This document shows positions 58,101-64,000 of a stretch of 64,000 nucleotides of DNA, piece by piece. The translations under genes were made by a program, and so were the position numbers. The notes under the pieces were generated by a model that had not been told where the DNA came from, made no database searches, and was given only the letters and a program-made list of their open reading frames with translations. The first letter of the stretch is position 1. Every line of letters begins with the position of its first letter. This stretch comes from Apostichopus japonicus (Eukaryota; Echinodermata; Holothuroidea; Aspidochirotida; Stichopodidae), in contig NC_092563.1 in assembly GCF_037975245.1 (NCBI RefSeq), positions 12,512,001 to 12,576,000 of the forward strand. Direction: 5' to 3'.

Positions 58101-60024
58101 CATCTATCCAACACACCCACATATCACCATTTTACTTCAGTCATCTGTGTAACCAGGGAGCTGCTACTCTAGCAGCTCCCTGGCATAACCACCCACAAAC
58201 ACTATTAGTACCTTCATCTATCCACACACCCACACATATCACCATTTTACATCAGTCATCTGTGTAACCACCCACAAACACCATAAGTACCTTCATCTAT
58301 CCACACATCTCATGATGTGCCCTCTATCAATGCACCTTTTATCTCATAACCACCCACAAGCACTATTAGTACCTTCATCTATCCACACACCCACACATAT
58401 CACCATTCTACTTCAGTCATCTACCTCCTCTTCATTTGCTCTGCCGCCTTTATCCACAATCAAATCCAATCACTTGCATTTAGTATCAACCTTTGAATCT
58501 CTGTCCTGGTATCCAATGCAACTTATCTTAAACTCTGAGAGGTAAATGATCTTACTAAGCTGTCCATAAAAAATTTACAGTGATGCCACCAAACGGTATT
58601 CACAATACATCAAACAGATTAGATTTCATAGAAATTCAATCATTTTAAACCGATGTGGTAAAGGAAGCTTTATGCATTTGGTCCGCGAACCTTTCAATCA
58701 TCACTCAAAATACGATTGCTGTATGATGATCAAACTATTATAGGCAACCCATAGATTTGCTTATTACTGAATAATGGTTAAAGAGCTATGACACTAACTA
58801 ATGGAGTAAGTTGATTCGATTCTCAACAATGGGTAGCTTTTTCATGTTATGATTAATCATACGTAGAAAGCAAAACTGGAAAACTGTAAAATTGTTTGCT
58901 TTTGCTTAAATATTGGGAATGAAAACTTTGGCTAGTGAAAGCTGGCATGCTAGACAATTTATGAGAGGTTTGAATCAAAGATTGTTGACAAACTAATCAA
59001 GATCAGTTCCCAAAAGCTGATTTTTAGGCTGATCAGGCTAAAGTTTGTAGTAGTAGGCTAGAGGCTTTACATTCAATCCAGGGTTTATCAAATGGTTTTC
59101 ATGCTGATCAAATGGAAGGTGGGAGGCTGACTATCAAGATCTTGCCTCAGATGTAATTTTCATGCCTGGGCTCTCGAGATCAGAGTCTAACTTTTCTTGG
59201 GTTATTTCATACCAGGCATACAGTATCGGGTCTTCTTTTATGGAGAAATTCACCAATTTTTTGCTTCCAACTAAGCATGGTCTTCATTGTGTAGTTCATC
59301 ACAACGGCTCACTGTCTGAAAACAAATCTTGGGAGGTGATATTCGTGTTGGGTCTTTTCCCAATTTGATGTTTATAATTTGATAAGGAAAATTTGGAAGA
59401 AATGGTACAACCACGAAGTTATGATAACATTTATGGTGTTCTATCTATCGGTAGAGAAGGAAGTAATTTGGAATTATGTGTTTTCAAGTTTATAATGGAT
59501 ATGTATAAAATGGGTTTCTAAGTAGCTGGTTGTATTTCATTACCATATTCCAGCTACAATTCACTCAAATAACAGGTGAACTCTATTATCTCCAAGTTTA
59601 CACAAAAATAGCCAGAACAATTGATGTCAATCAGGAATTTAGCCAATAGACCTATACGCAATGTAGGTTAGGCAAAGGCACTTGTTACATGAAACCTACA
59701 AAGCCTTAGGTCTATCACTAATATCATCATTTGTTTTGAAAAGTAACACAATATGTCAATCTTCTAGCTACCTGTTGAGATGTTTATTGTCGACAAAATA
59801 TGAAAATATAATTTCTGATATTCGAGGCTATTTGAAGACAAGAGTGGTTACAAACTGCAGATGCAACCTGCAGAGGCCGGAAATGTCCAGATTTGCAAGT
59901 AACTTTGATAAAATGTTTTGGGAGATGCCAAACTTACCGTTCTCATGTTAACATCTACACCACCCTTGACTGCCATTCTTATCATCTCTTTCTTGCCAAG
60001 TTTAGCTCCCCAATGCATCACAGT
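25344..60024 (-). CDS. Ankyrin-repeat protein, SOWAH-like (3' part, N-terminus missing)
   Basis: This gene is assembled from phase-matched exons on the minus strand. The core order is 59938-60024, 55483-55488, 52867-52939, 51091-51388. The core reads TVMHWGAKLGKKEM, then VNMRT-QG-GYTALHIAAMHN, then EIRDYSGRKPHHHL: two ankyrin repeats followed by the RDYSG(R/K)K segment typical of sosondowah (SOWAH) proteins. The next 70 residues are Pro/Ser/basic and likely disordered. From the phase-2 donor at 51091, three exon sets are phase-compatible: 48011-48038 then 47117-47194; 46840-46892 then 44067-44191; 36638-36661, 35058-35202, 30578-30630, 25344-25419. SOWAH proteins are poorly characterised; ankyrin repeats bind proteins. 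The SOWAH N-terminal domain was not found in the 4 kb upstream and probably lies outside the window. Family assignment is from recalled motif similarity, not alignment. Confidence 0.6.
26683..26772. repeat. Polypurine GGGGAAGG tract
   Basis: About 90 bp almost only of G and A on the plus strand, built from GGGGAAGG and GGAGG motifs. It is capable of triplex or G-quadruplex structure. Confidence 0.9.
26842..26973. repeat. 33-bp tandem repeat, 4 copies
   Basis: The unit AACTTTTACACTAACTTAC plus ACAATAACAGTGCA starts at 26842, 26875, 26908 and 26941. The fourth copy has small changes (ACGTTTAC, ACAATGACAG). Confidence 0.95.
27937..28196 (+). mobile_element. 5'-truncated non-LTR retrotransposon 3' end
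   Basis: Translation from 27943 gives DRSFPVAAPMTWNSLPDFLR, then NIHSFERFSVN, an in-frame stop, KLTSLRKHFI and another stop. This is the C-terminus typical of CR1/L2-type reverse transcriptase proteins (x-F-x-V-A-A-P-x-x-W-N-S-L-P). The 3' UTR follows, with GTACAGCGCCCCTGAATGC and CTTTATAAGTTAATAAACAT. The element is dead: truncated, and with a stop inside the conserved segment. Confidence 0.8.
29734..29850 (-). mobile_element. 5'-truncated SINE, minus strand
   Basis: The reverse complement reads AAGAGACTGACTTCGGTCAG, TTTGATAAGCCAATGATGGC, TTCCTGCTTGCAGGAGGATC and an ATAC-repeat tail. It matches the body of the SINE at 12783-13030 but lacks the tRNA head. The tail is the TATG/CATA microsatellite at 29734-29752. 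Confidence 0.8.
30578..30630 (-). CDS. SOWAH-like gene exon, basic Arg/Ser segment
   Basis: 53 nt in phase 0 to 2, acceptor CATCCTTTCCAG and donor AAG|GTCAGT. It codes NRKSKKKAGRRSRSSPG, a strongly basic segment that could act as a nuclear localisation signal (inference). Its phases join the exons at 35058 and 25419 exactly. Confidence 0.65.
30912..33750. repeat. 116-bp minisatellite, about 24 copies
   Basis: The unit contains TGCTCTATAATTTGTATCCA, TGCTCTATATTATGTTTGTC, TATATATCCATGCTCAAATA and GTGGGTGGCTATATGACCAT. Units vary by GCAACGTA versus GCAACGTACTGTA and by ATATGACC versus TTATGACC. Some contain a partial internal duplication of the ATCCATGCTCTATATTATG part (near 32945 and 33330). 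The 70-79 codon plus-strand frames are repeat artefacts. Confidence 0.97.
33779..34413. repeat. About 220-bp tandem repeat, 3 copies
   Basis: Copies start at CCAGCATTT in 33780, 34005 and 34221 (spacing 225 and 216 bp). Shared parts include TAACACTTCATGCCCATTA, CTTTGATGTCAT and TTTAACTTGGTTTCACATC. Copies 2 and 3 are closest. Confidence 0.93.
34764..34958. repeat. 65-bp tandem repeat, 3 copies
   Basis: The unit CCGACAAAGATTTTTACAGT plus GATGCATCAGATTAGAAGTA repeats at 65-bp spacing. The sequence is unrelated to the 65-bp array in POLR2C. Confidence 0.93.
35058..35202 (-). CDS. SOWAH-like gene exon rich in Ser-Pro/Thr-Pro sites
   Basis: 145 nt: one base plus 48 codons, acceptor AGTTCTTTCAG, donor CAC|GTGAGT. 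It codes SVRIWGSADDLDSDRLKTRS, then LTPPKTPPTSPRMRSKSAQL and EGFSKDNH. Several TP and SP dipeptides next to basic residues suggest a disordered region regulated by proline-directed kinases (inference). Confidence 0.65.
36638..36661 (-). CDS. Small exon (24 nt)
   Basis: Acceptor CCTATCTCAG and donor CAG|GTTAGT. The length is divisible by three and it enters and leaves in phase 2, coding IDQRWHA between two split codons. It fits both the donor at 51091 and the acceptor at 35202, so it may be a cassette exon. Confidence 0.45.
39340..39412. repeat. Short TATGTGTCTGATG-type repeat
   Basis: Irregular repeats of GATATGTGTGTTTG, GATATATGTGTCTGATG and TGTGTCTGATATATATG over about 70 bp. Confidence 0.75.
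39455..39510 (+). pseudogene. Possible tiny reverse-transcriptase C-terminal remnant
   Basis: One frame reads YTPTSFAPSFWKTAPSNIK, which resembles the S-F-x-x-A-P-x-x-W-N-S-L-P-x-x-I-(R/K) end of non-LTR reverse transcriptases. The match is short and may be chance. Confidence 0.25.
41855..42712. repeat. 30-bp AT-rich minisatellite, about 28 copies
   Basis: The unit is close to ATAATATCTTATCTGACAAT plus ACTATACTAT. Variants include TCTCACAATAC, TCTGATTATAG and GTTAGCTAAC. It lies in an intron of the minus-strand gene. Confidence 0.95.
43404..43661 (-). pseudogene. Ig V-set-like fragment (decayed)
   Basis: On the minus strand, after CTCCAAAACAG, one frame reads VVCPHVVTGAIETMLPCDF, then HLKDVRTLVFKCNEVDLVVF, KHIVW. 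The L-P-C-D-F strand followed by L-V-F-K-x-N and V-F-K-H resembles the first half of invertebrate V-type Ig domains. The core Trp expected in the K-W-N position is Cys here (TGT instead of TGG). The second half of the domain is absent: after VW the frame becomes hydrophobic and random. Probably an old duplicated exon fragment inside an intron, but similarity is by eye and low in certainty. Confidence 0.35.
44067..44191 (-). CDS. Terminal exon with Lys/Glu-rich helix
   Basis: From acceptor CTGATTTAG, phase 1 reads GDTDLNRKLEDWKARKKQEE, then NQKQKGDNKAKRYSKILTI, FD and TAA. The charged Lys/Glu/Gln stretch is likely helical. There is no GT donor in the exon before the stop, so it appears to be a last exon rather than one that leads to the exons at 36-25 kb. 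Confidence 0.55.
44192..46839 (-). other. Intron between alternative exons, 44.2-46.8 kb
   Basis: AT-rich intron with several C-rich stretches (44525-44545, 45960-45980, 46170-46200) and a G-run at 45833-45842. No exon or mobile element is recognised. Confidence 0.6.
46840..46892 (-). CDS. Alternative exon (53 nt)
   Basis: Consensus acceptor GCTTTACAG and donor CTCG|GTAAGT. The one open frame needs a phase-2 donor upstream (TC + T = Ser) and codes SLSKFANLGSANSPVHL, ending in phase 1. That is exactly what the exon at 44067-44191 needs. Confidence 0.55.
47117..47194 (-). CDS. Possible terminal exon with basic Cys-Cys C-terminus
   Basis: After a CCCACTGTAG acceptor, phase 0 reads TFECSPMKVDEVPDI and then KKKKGKKSCC and TAA. 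It joins in frame only to the 28-nt exon at 48011. A lysine-rich tail ending in Cys-Cys is the kind that is palmitoylated or prenylated at membranes. Against it: the acceptor has a poor pyrimidine tract, and the lysines come from an A-rich stretch that could occur by chance. Confidence 0.35.
   Translation of the reverse strand, partial: TFECSPMKVDEVPDIKKKKGKKSCC
48011..48038 (-). CDS. Small alternative exon (28 nt)
   Basis: TTTTTTTAG acceptor and CAG|GTAAGA donor flank 28 nt. Only one frame is open: it needs a phase-2 donor upstream (TC + T = Ser) and codes ETIKDLHTQ, ending in phase 0. The phase-2 donor at 51091 fits. The exon cannot continue into the 46840 exon without a stop, but it fits the phase-0 terminal exon at 47117-47194. 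Confidence 0.45.
48039..51086 (-). other. Intron, 48.0-51.1 kb
   Basis: About 3 kb of AT-rich sequence. It contains G-rich tracts (48195-48255), a C-run (48620-48631) and nothing recognisable as exon, RNA gene or mobile element. Confidence 0.6.
51091..51388 (-). CDS. SOWAH-like exon: RDYSGRK segment and basic tail
   Basis: After acceptor CCTCCACAACAG the frame continues as EANIEIRDYSGRKPHHHLKS, the end of the ankyrin domain. It then runs through SKLDPSNPYTEDEEMPSPRT, SPFPSRISKIIRNYSTLLKR and NSTLTVFEGKSGSSHHHE. The frame stays open for 98 codons and ends with a phase-2 donor TC|GTAAAC at 51091; without splicing it would stop at TAA 51087. A second, stronger donor A|GTAAGC lies inside the exon at about 51309 (phase 1) and would skip the Pro/Ser tail, so the 3' end may vary. 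Confidence 0.75.
51712..52202. repeat. CAT/CAC trinucleotide-rich array
   Basis: About 490 bp of CATCAC, CATCAT and CACCAC with interspersed TATGCATCACCACCATCA units (12-24 bp periods). It opens overlapping plus-strand frames of His, Ser or Ile/Thr up to 169 codons, which are artefacts of the triplet repeat. It lies in an intron of the minus-strand gene, where the transcript would read ATGATGGTG. Confidence 0.95.
52203..52515 (+). mobile_element. Non-LTR retrotransposon or SINE 3' tail
   Basis: It ends with TTGTAAAGCGCCCTGAGACT and CTGTTACGGGCGCTTAATAA followed by TTTATTATTGTTATT. That is the GC-rich hairpin and ATT-rich tail seen at the 3' ends of many invertebrate retroposons (compare GTACAGCGCCCCTG at 28123). 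GCGCCC and GGGCGC can pair. The 5' limit is uncertain; only the last 80 bp are diagnostic. Confidence 0.6.
52867..52939 (-). CDS. SOWAH-like exon: second ankyrin repeat
   Basis: 73 nt: 24 codons and one base. It codes GYTALHIAAMHNKEAIMQLL and then ISEC. This is a nearly canonical ankyrin repeat (G-x-T-A-L-H-I-A-A-x-x-x-x). The acceptor is TATATTCCAG, the donor TGTG|GTAAAT. Confidence 0.85.
52940..55482 (-). other. Intron between second ankyrin exon and microexon
   Basis: 2.5 kb of AT-rich intron. Apart from the (TAA)n run, no exon, RNA or mobile element is recognised. Confidence 0.6.
52996..53033. repeat. (TAA)n microsatellite
   Basis: About 12 TAA units with one interruption (AAAA). Confidence 0.95.
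55483..55488 (-). CDS. 6-nt microexon coding Gln-Gly
   Basis: CAAGGG sits between acceptor GGAAATGCAG and a perfect donor GTAAGTAAA. It has the right strand and order and adds two codons in phase 0 between the ankyrin exons at 59938 and 52867. With it the junction reads NMRT-QG-GYTALH, which matches the ankyrin linker x-R-T-x-G-G-Y-T; without it two residues are missing. This is inferred from splice signals and repeat geometry; no transcript is available. Confidence 0.65.
56573..56603. repeat. Perfect hairpin insertion 1 in the 79-bp array
   Basis: 14-bp arms (CCAGGGAGCTGCTA and its exact complement) around a CTC loop. The repeat unit is interrupted between TCTGTGT and AACCACCC, and AACCA occurs on both sides of the inserted part. 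Confidence 0.95.
57880..57910. repeat. Perfect hairpin insertion 2 in the 79-bp array
   Basis: Same sequence and same position in the unit as at 56573. Confidence 0.95.
58153..58183. repeat. Perfect hairpin insertion 3 in the 79-bp array
   Basis: Same sequence and position as at 56573. Its flanks on both sides also match those of copy 1 for about 240 bp, which shows that the block was duplicated. Confidence 0.95.
59938..60024 (-). CDS. SOWAH-like exon: first ankyrin repeat
   Basis: Exactly 29 codons in phase 0, with acceptor TTTATTTAG and a consensus donor ACG|GTAAGT. It codes TVMHWGAKLGKKEMIRMAVK and then GGVDVNMRT. The ankyrin signature T-x-L-H-W-A-A-K-x-G is clear, with Met and Gly replacing Leu and Ala. 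The repeat would continue in SOWAH proteins with S/x-G-G-Y-T; the two missing residues are supplied by the microexon at 55483. Confidence 0.75.
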
Positions 60025-60109
60025 CTAAATAAAAAGAAAAGATGATGTTATGATCAAACCAGCAACAATTCAATGACAGCTTTATATGTACATAGATATA
60101 TATCTATAT

Positions 60110-60255
60110 ATATATATGTATCATTGAAATTGTAGTGAGTTGGAAAATCCAGAAGAGTGAAAAAACTTCCAGCCTCCACTGAACCTAGGTCTCCCGCTAT
60201 ACAGTATATGCGGAAACCCTGACCACTAGGCTATGGACATTGATTGTATGTCCAG
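60110..60255 (-). mobile_element. tRNA-derived SINE-like element, minus strand
   Basis: The reverse complement starts near ATGTCCATAGCCTAGTGGTC (A-box type TAGCCTAGTGGTCAGGG) and continues to GGAGACCTAGGTTCAGTGGA, a decayed B-box in the right place. A short body and a TATA-type microsatellite tail (60095-60120) follow. It has a different head from the SINE at 12783. Confidence 0.6.
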
Positions 60256-63224
60256 AGGTTCGATACCGTTATGGAAGGACAGAATACATATCATATCATA
60301 TCATAGTATCACATTTCTAAAGAAAAGATTAGCGACATAAGTCTATAGTAAATCATGGATCATTGTATAAGTTCACATTTCCAAGTTATTATTCAGAAAA
60401 TCAAGATACTGAAAATTCCAGTCTTCAATATCTCAATGATGGATGATGAAGCAAATAAAGCTGTTGGACTGATCATTTTCTACATTGCAAAATAATGAAA
60501 ACAAGAGACAAAGGGACAGTAAAGGCTATTACATGAAAATTGCAAATTAATGGAAACATCGTAATTAATGGTCTCTGGTTAAAGTTAAACAACAACAAGT
60601 GAAAAACCCACGGTAAAGAAACCTGTCAAAAGCAAATAAATAAACATCAACAAGTAAGTGACTAAGGGTTCTAACTACCTGTAATTTAACCCCATAGAAA
60701 CCGTACAGCCCTACACAACAATGTAAAATAATGTAAGAAAGATACGAACGGATAGGAGAGACAAAAATGTGACTACCAACATTCAAAATAGCGAAGCCTC
60801 CTACATAATGGTGAATGACTAACGCTAACAACTACAAGTTCAAATATAATGTAAGGAAGAACCTCAGGGAAAAACAGCAACATGTGAAAATCACAAAGAA
60901 TGTTGCAGGACTCCTACCCTGTACGACCCCAATGGAAAGGCCAGCCTCGCCTCGCAGCTGTGTGCCACCCGCAAAGGATACAAGCCCCAAACCCTCCAGA
61001 AAGAAAAAGGATATTCATTCGAAACTTCTTGAACACAACTTTAACTTCCAAAGGACTCCAACTAACCACAAAAAGTGTAGATAGGAACCAGATAGTGTCC
61101 CTCCCAAAAGAGGAAAACTTTAGCACTGAAAGACACGTGTGTCCTAACTAATAGGCTGGCATAGAAGGAAGGAAGATCAATAGAGGGGTAGTGCCCCCTG
61201 TACCAACAGCTTTGCCAGAAATACATAAGTTAATAGGAGGTAAGTATCAGAGTGAAATAGACTTGAGAGTTTGCTACTTCAGTTCTAGACATTAATGAGT
61301 TCTTCACAGAATACAGTGCAGGGTGACATGTCTGTAGAGTAACACAATTTTCTAACCTTTGACCTATGTACCCATGTAGAGTAAGTTAGTACACTTGCCA
61401 CCATTCAGTAAATTAACACAAATATTTGGCCATTACTGGTTGTACCCTCTTTAAAGTGACTCCAACTAAAATCTAGAGTAGAATTTGAATTACTGACAAG
61501 TGGGCTTGCGATTGGAGCTGGTTAGGATGGAGAAGAAGTCACATAGTAATCTGTCCAACCCTCCCTTCCCCACCCCCTCCCAACCCTTCCTTCCCCCTCC
61601 CCCTCCTGCCTCCCCTTCCCACGAATCCCTCGATCCTCATACCATCAACCTTCTCTCCTCCTGCAGTTCATAACCACTTCTTTAAAAGCTCTCAAATACT
61701 ACTACATTTATCATTTCTCTTGATGCACTTTTCAATCAGTTACACTAAACATGGTAGGTAAGGTGGCTAAGTCAGATCTTATGTCCCTGCTCCACTTGCC
61801 AGTGATGATGAGACTAATACATTCAATAAACTCGCAGAGTAATTACCACAGACCACAAATGGAACTGCCAACTGTGACTCTAATTATAACACTAAATCAT
61901 TCCATTTACAACAGTAAAAAAAACAAAAAAAAGGGGGGGAACCTAAACTTACAACTGTTTCCTTGAATTTTTGATATCATATTGAATTCATGTTTTCTCT
62001 TTTTCTAATGTATTATCAAAGATTTACATTAACAACATAAATAAATTTTTTGATGGATTCGCTCGATTGGCAGTGGTATACAGAGACTGTCTGTCTGCGT
62101 AGCTAATTGGCCTAATTTCAGGCAGAGTTTTTCGTCACTGGCAAGCAGGACCAAAATGCTTCCATAACACACTGGGGACTGATAGGTCACACAAAATTTA
62201 TAGCAGCAAAAACAAAATGACTTTTCCCACTGTTTTTATCATTCTCAAAGATCAGTGTGTTTTTCTGTTGCAGTTTATAGAAATGTTTCAACAATGTCAA
62301 GTGGTCTAGGAGTCCCAATGGGGGGTAAAACCCATAATGACTGTGCCTTACACTGCCCGTATTGTTACAAAGAAGTTAAAACGTTGTCTAAGTGGTAACC
62401 AGAGGTTGATGCACTTTCCCTCTTTAATTGTCCACCCATAAAACAAGGGTTCTTGGCCTTCCTTACAAACAAGGGGAGGAATGAGAACATTGGCAGCATA
62501 ACGACCATGACACCTGTTTTACCGCTGTTCAAAATCCAAACTGTGAGCTTTGCAATTTGGGAGTCGTTAATAGAACGTTGGTAATTCCAATCATACAACA
62601 GGCTTGCATGGGGGGGTTAATGCCGACACCTAAACAGATTTCTTTTCCTCCCATGGCTGGTCTATCGTAACTCATCGGGGAAAAATAACGGGGAAAAAAG
62701 AAAATAGTACCAGCCAAAGGCAAGGAAACGGGTCTTTGTTTCATAAAAGTCACGTAATAAATAGGGTAGTGAACTGGGGCCTAGCTTACAATTAATTAAC
62801 CTTTGTTCTTTCTTACTAACATCACATCCTTTGTCTATCACAATAACATATAAAAACAAAACAAAGAGTTGGAGAAGTTTGCCCTTTTCGAATTTAACTT
62901 TAAAAAAAAAAAAAATCACTTTTTGAAAATTTTTGATTGGCAGGTTAGATATTTCACAAAGTTTTTAATAATAACAGTATATCCCTTCTTTGGCATATTG
63001 CTTTAACCTTTTGGTCATGAAAGTACCACATGACAAAGTATATCGAAACATTAAGAATATGGTTCTGAAGGAAAGTTATTCTTCTTTATTTGTACTATTT
63101 TCGGACCTCCTTGCTTCACATCTCCACATCTGTGGAGGAAATGAACAACACTGACCGTCCAACACATATGAGCTATAAGTACCAGAATTGACACTGAAAG
63201 TAACAAAAATCCACAATCACCATA

Positions 63225-63295
63225 GCGAGCTATAAATAGAAAGCTATAAATAGAAAGCTATACATAGAAAGCTAAAGCTATAAATAGAAAGCTAA
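63225..63295. repeat. AGCTATAAATAGAA repeat, 5 copies
   Basis: Five short copies of AGCTATAAATAGAA or close variants (one ATACATAG). Confidence 0.9.
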
Positions 63296-63723
63296 CAGAA
63301 TGAGTACCAAAGACTTTTGCGATTATTTAGAGACAGTTTTAGTATATCTAGGGGCAACCCTGTTTATTCTGAACATGTTTACCTTTTAAACTTCAAAAGA
63401 ATGTTTTCAATTCATACCTTACAGATAAATTACACTTTCTTTTCATTCTGGGCTTAATTAAATGGAGACACAGCCATCCATTCAGTTTACACAGGGAGAG
63501 ATACTGTCTTGTCTCAGAAACAGGATCTCGGAATTCATCTTAAATGTCTACCTAAACACTTGCAGTTAACCCCCCAACCCCCACCCCACCCCTCGATCCA
63601 CCCAGCCACCCCACCCCTCGATCCACCCAGCCACCCCCATGACCCACTATCTTGCTTTTCCATATTTATAACCAACAAACAACTTGCCTATTACAGTATG
63701 AGATTGCCCAAAACTTTTGTCAC

Positions 63724-63756
63724 ACCATGGAGCTATTTCGTTCATAGCTCCATGGT
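63724..63756. repeat. Perfect inverted repeat, 13-bp arms
   Basis: ACCATGGAGCTAT at 63724-63736 and its exact complement ATAGCTCCATGGT at 63744-63756, with a 7-nt loop. CAC flanks both sides. Confidence 0.95.
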
Positions 63757-64000
63757 CACACTTAGTAACAATGCCTTCACTAATATTAGTTCAACACTAT
63801 GAGTTCTTAAAGTGCGCCCTCTGTTAGACTTCAAGTCATTGGCTTCTCGACTCTCATAAAACCTGTCAACCTTTCAGTCTGAAAGAAAATGATTGTACAG
63901 ACAGGTTGTTTATCCTGTTTTGTGCTTTGGTTTGGAATAATTAAAGAAGTTCATGGATTCGCAGCTCTAGTAGTATAAAAAAAAAAAACTAAGAACTAGG

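Larger units (their letters stand above)
56092..58424. repeat. 79-bp minisatellite, about 29 copies
   Basis: The unit contains CTATCCACACACCCACACAT, ATCACCATTTGACTTCAGTC, ATCTGTGTAACCACCCACAA and GCACTATTAGTACCTTCAT. Variants: TTTGACTT/TTTTACTT, CAAGCAC/CAAACAC, CATCTATC/CATTTATC. Three units carry a 36-bp hairpin insertion. Longer diverged units with TCTCACGATGTGCCC occur near 56730, 57600 and 58310. Confidence 0.97.
55489..59937 (-). other. Intron between microexon and first ankyrin exon
   Basis: 4.4 kb. The middle is the 79-bp array (56092-58424). 58425-59937 is unique AT-rich DNA without recognised features; frames of 68 and 89 codons there show no motifs. Confidence 0.6.
60256..64000. 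other. Upstream intronic or flanking DNA, 60.3-64.0 kb
   Basis: No coding exon of the minus-strand gene could be recognised here, so its N-terminal exons are probably beyond 64000. The stretch holds a 13-bp arm palindrome at 63724, C-rich tracts (61558-61620, 63570-63640), GATA-like AGCTATAAATAGAA repeats at 63225-63295, and a slightly more GC-rich patch with overlapping frames at 60815-61151 of unknown nature. Confidence 0.5.

Noticed and set aside
61640-61690. 16-nt exon GAGGAGAAGGTTGATG upstream of the first ankyrin exon
   Set aside because: Poor acceptor, and its phase does not join to 60024 in a way that gives the expected ankyrin lead-in.

Overview
The window is eukaryotic nuclear DNA from an animal. 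It is AT-rich and intron-rich, and packed with minisatellites, tRNA-derived SINE pieces and decayed non-LTR retrotransposon tails. Conserved protein segments and repeat style suggest a marine invertebrate, plausibly a deuterostome such as an echinoderm, but the species cannot be fixed from sequence alone. There are no bacterial operons, CRISPR arrays or viral genes. Almost all long open frames are chance frames in introns or repeats.

Layout. (1) 1-10047: three head-to-tail copies of a 3,258-bp unit plus a 273-bp partial fourth copy. Full copies differ only in homopolymer length at the two sites compared. (2) 10427-20133, plus strand: the complete seven-exon coding region of RPB3/POLR2C, the third-largest RNA polymerase II subunit (278 codons plus stop). 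Its last intron carries about 44 copies of a 65-bp repeat that end just before the acceptor. A poly(A) signal lies at about 20678. (3) 20.7-25.3 kb: convergent intergenic or 3' UTR sequence with a (TA)36 run, a degenerate interspersed repeat and a 54-bp minisatellite. (4) 25344-60024, minus strand: the 3' part of a gene that I assemble from splice phases and short conserved segments. It encodes ankyrin repeats most like the sosondowah (SOWAH) family, including a 6-nt microexon that restores the missing Gln-Gly between two ankyrin exons. The common exon at 51091-51388 ends in phase 2. Three separate downstream exon sets fit that phase and reach different stops, so three alternative C-termini are predicted. 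The N-terminal exons lie beyond the window or were not recognised.

The introns of the minus-strand gene hold four large arrays: about 24 x 116 bp, about 28 x 30 bp, a CAT/CAC array, and about 29 x 79 bp. The 79-bp array contains three copies of a perfect hairpin insertion. The strongest leads are the microexon, the alternative C-terminal exon sets, the dyad-centred A/T variation of the 65-bp array, the hairpin insertions, and a compact set of complementary segments inside the 3.26-kb unit that could fold as RNA.
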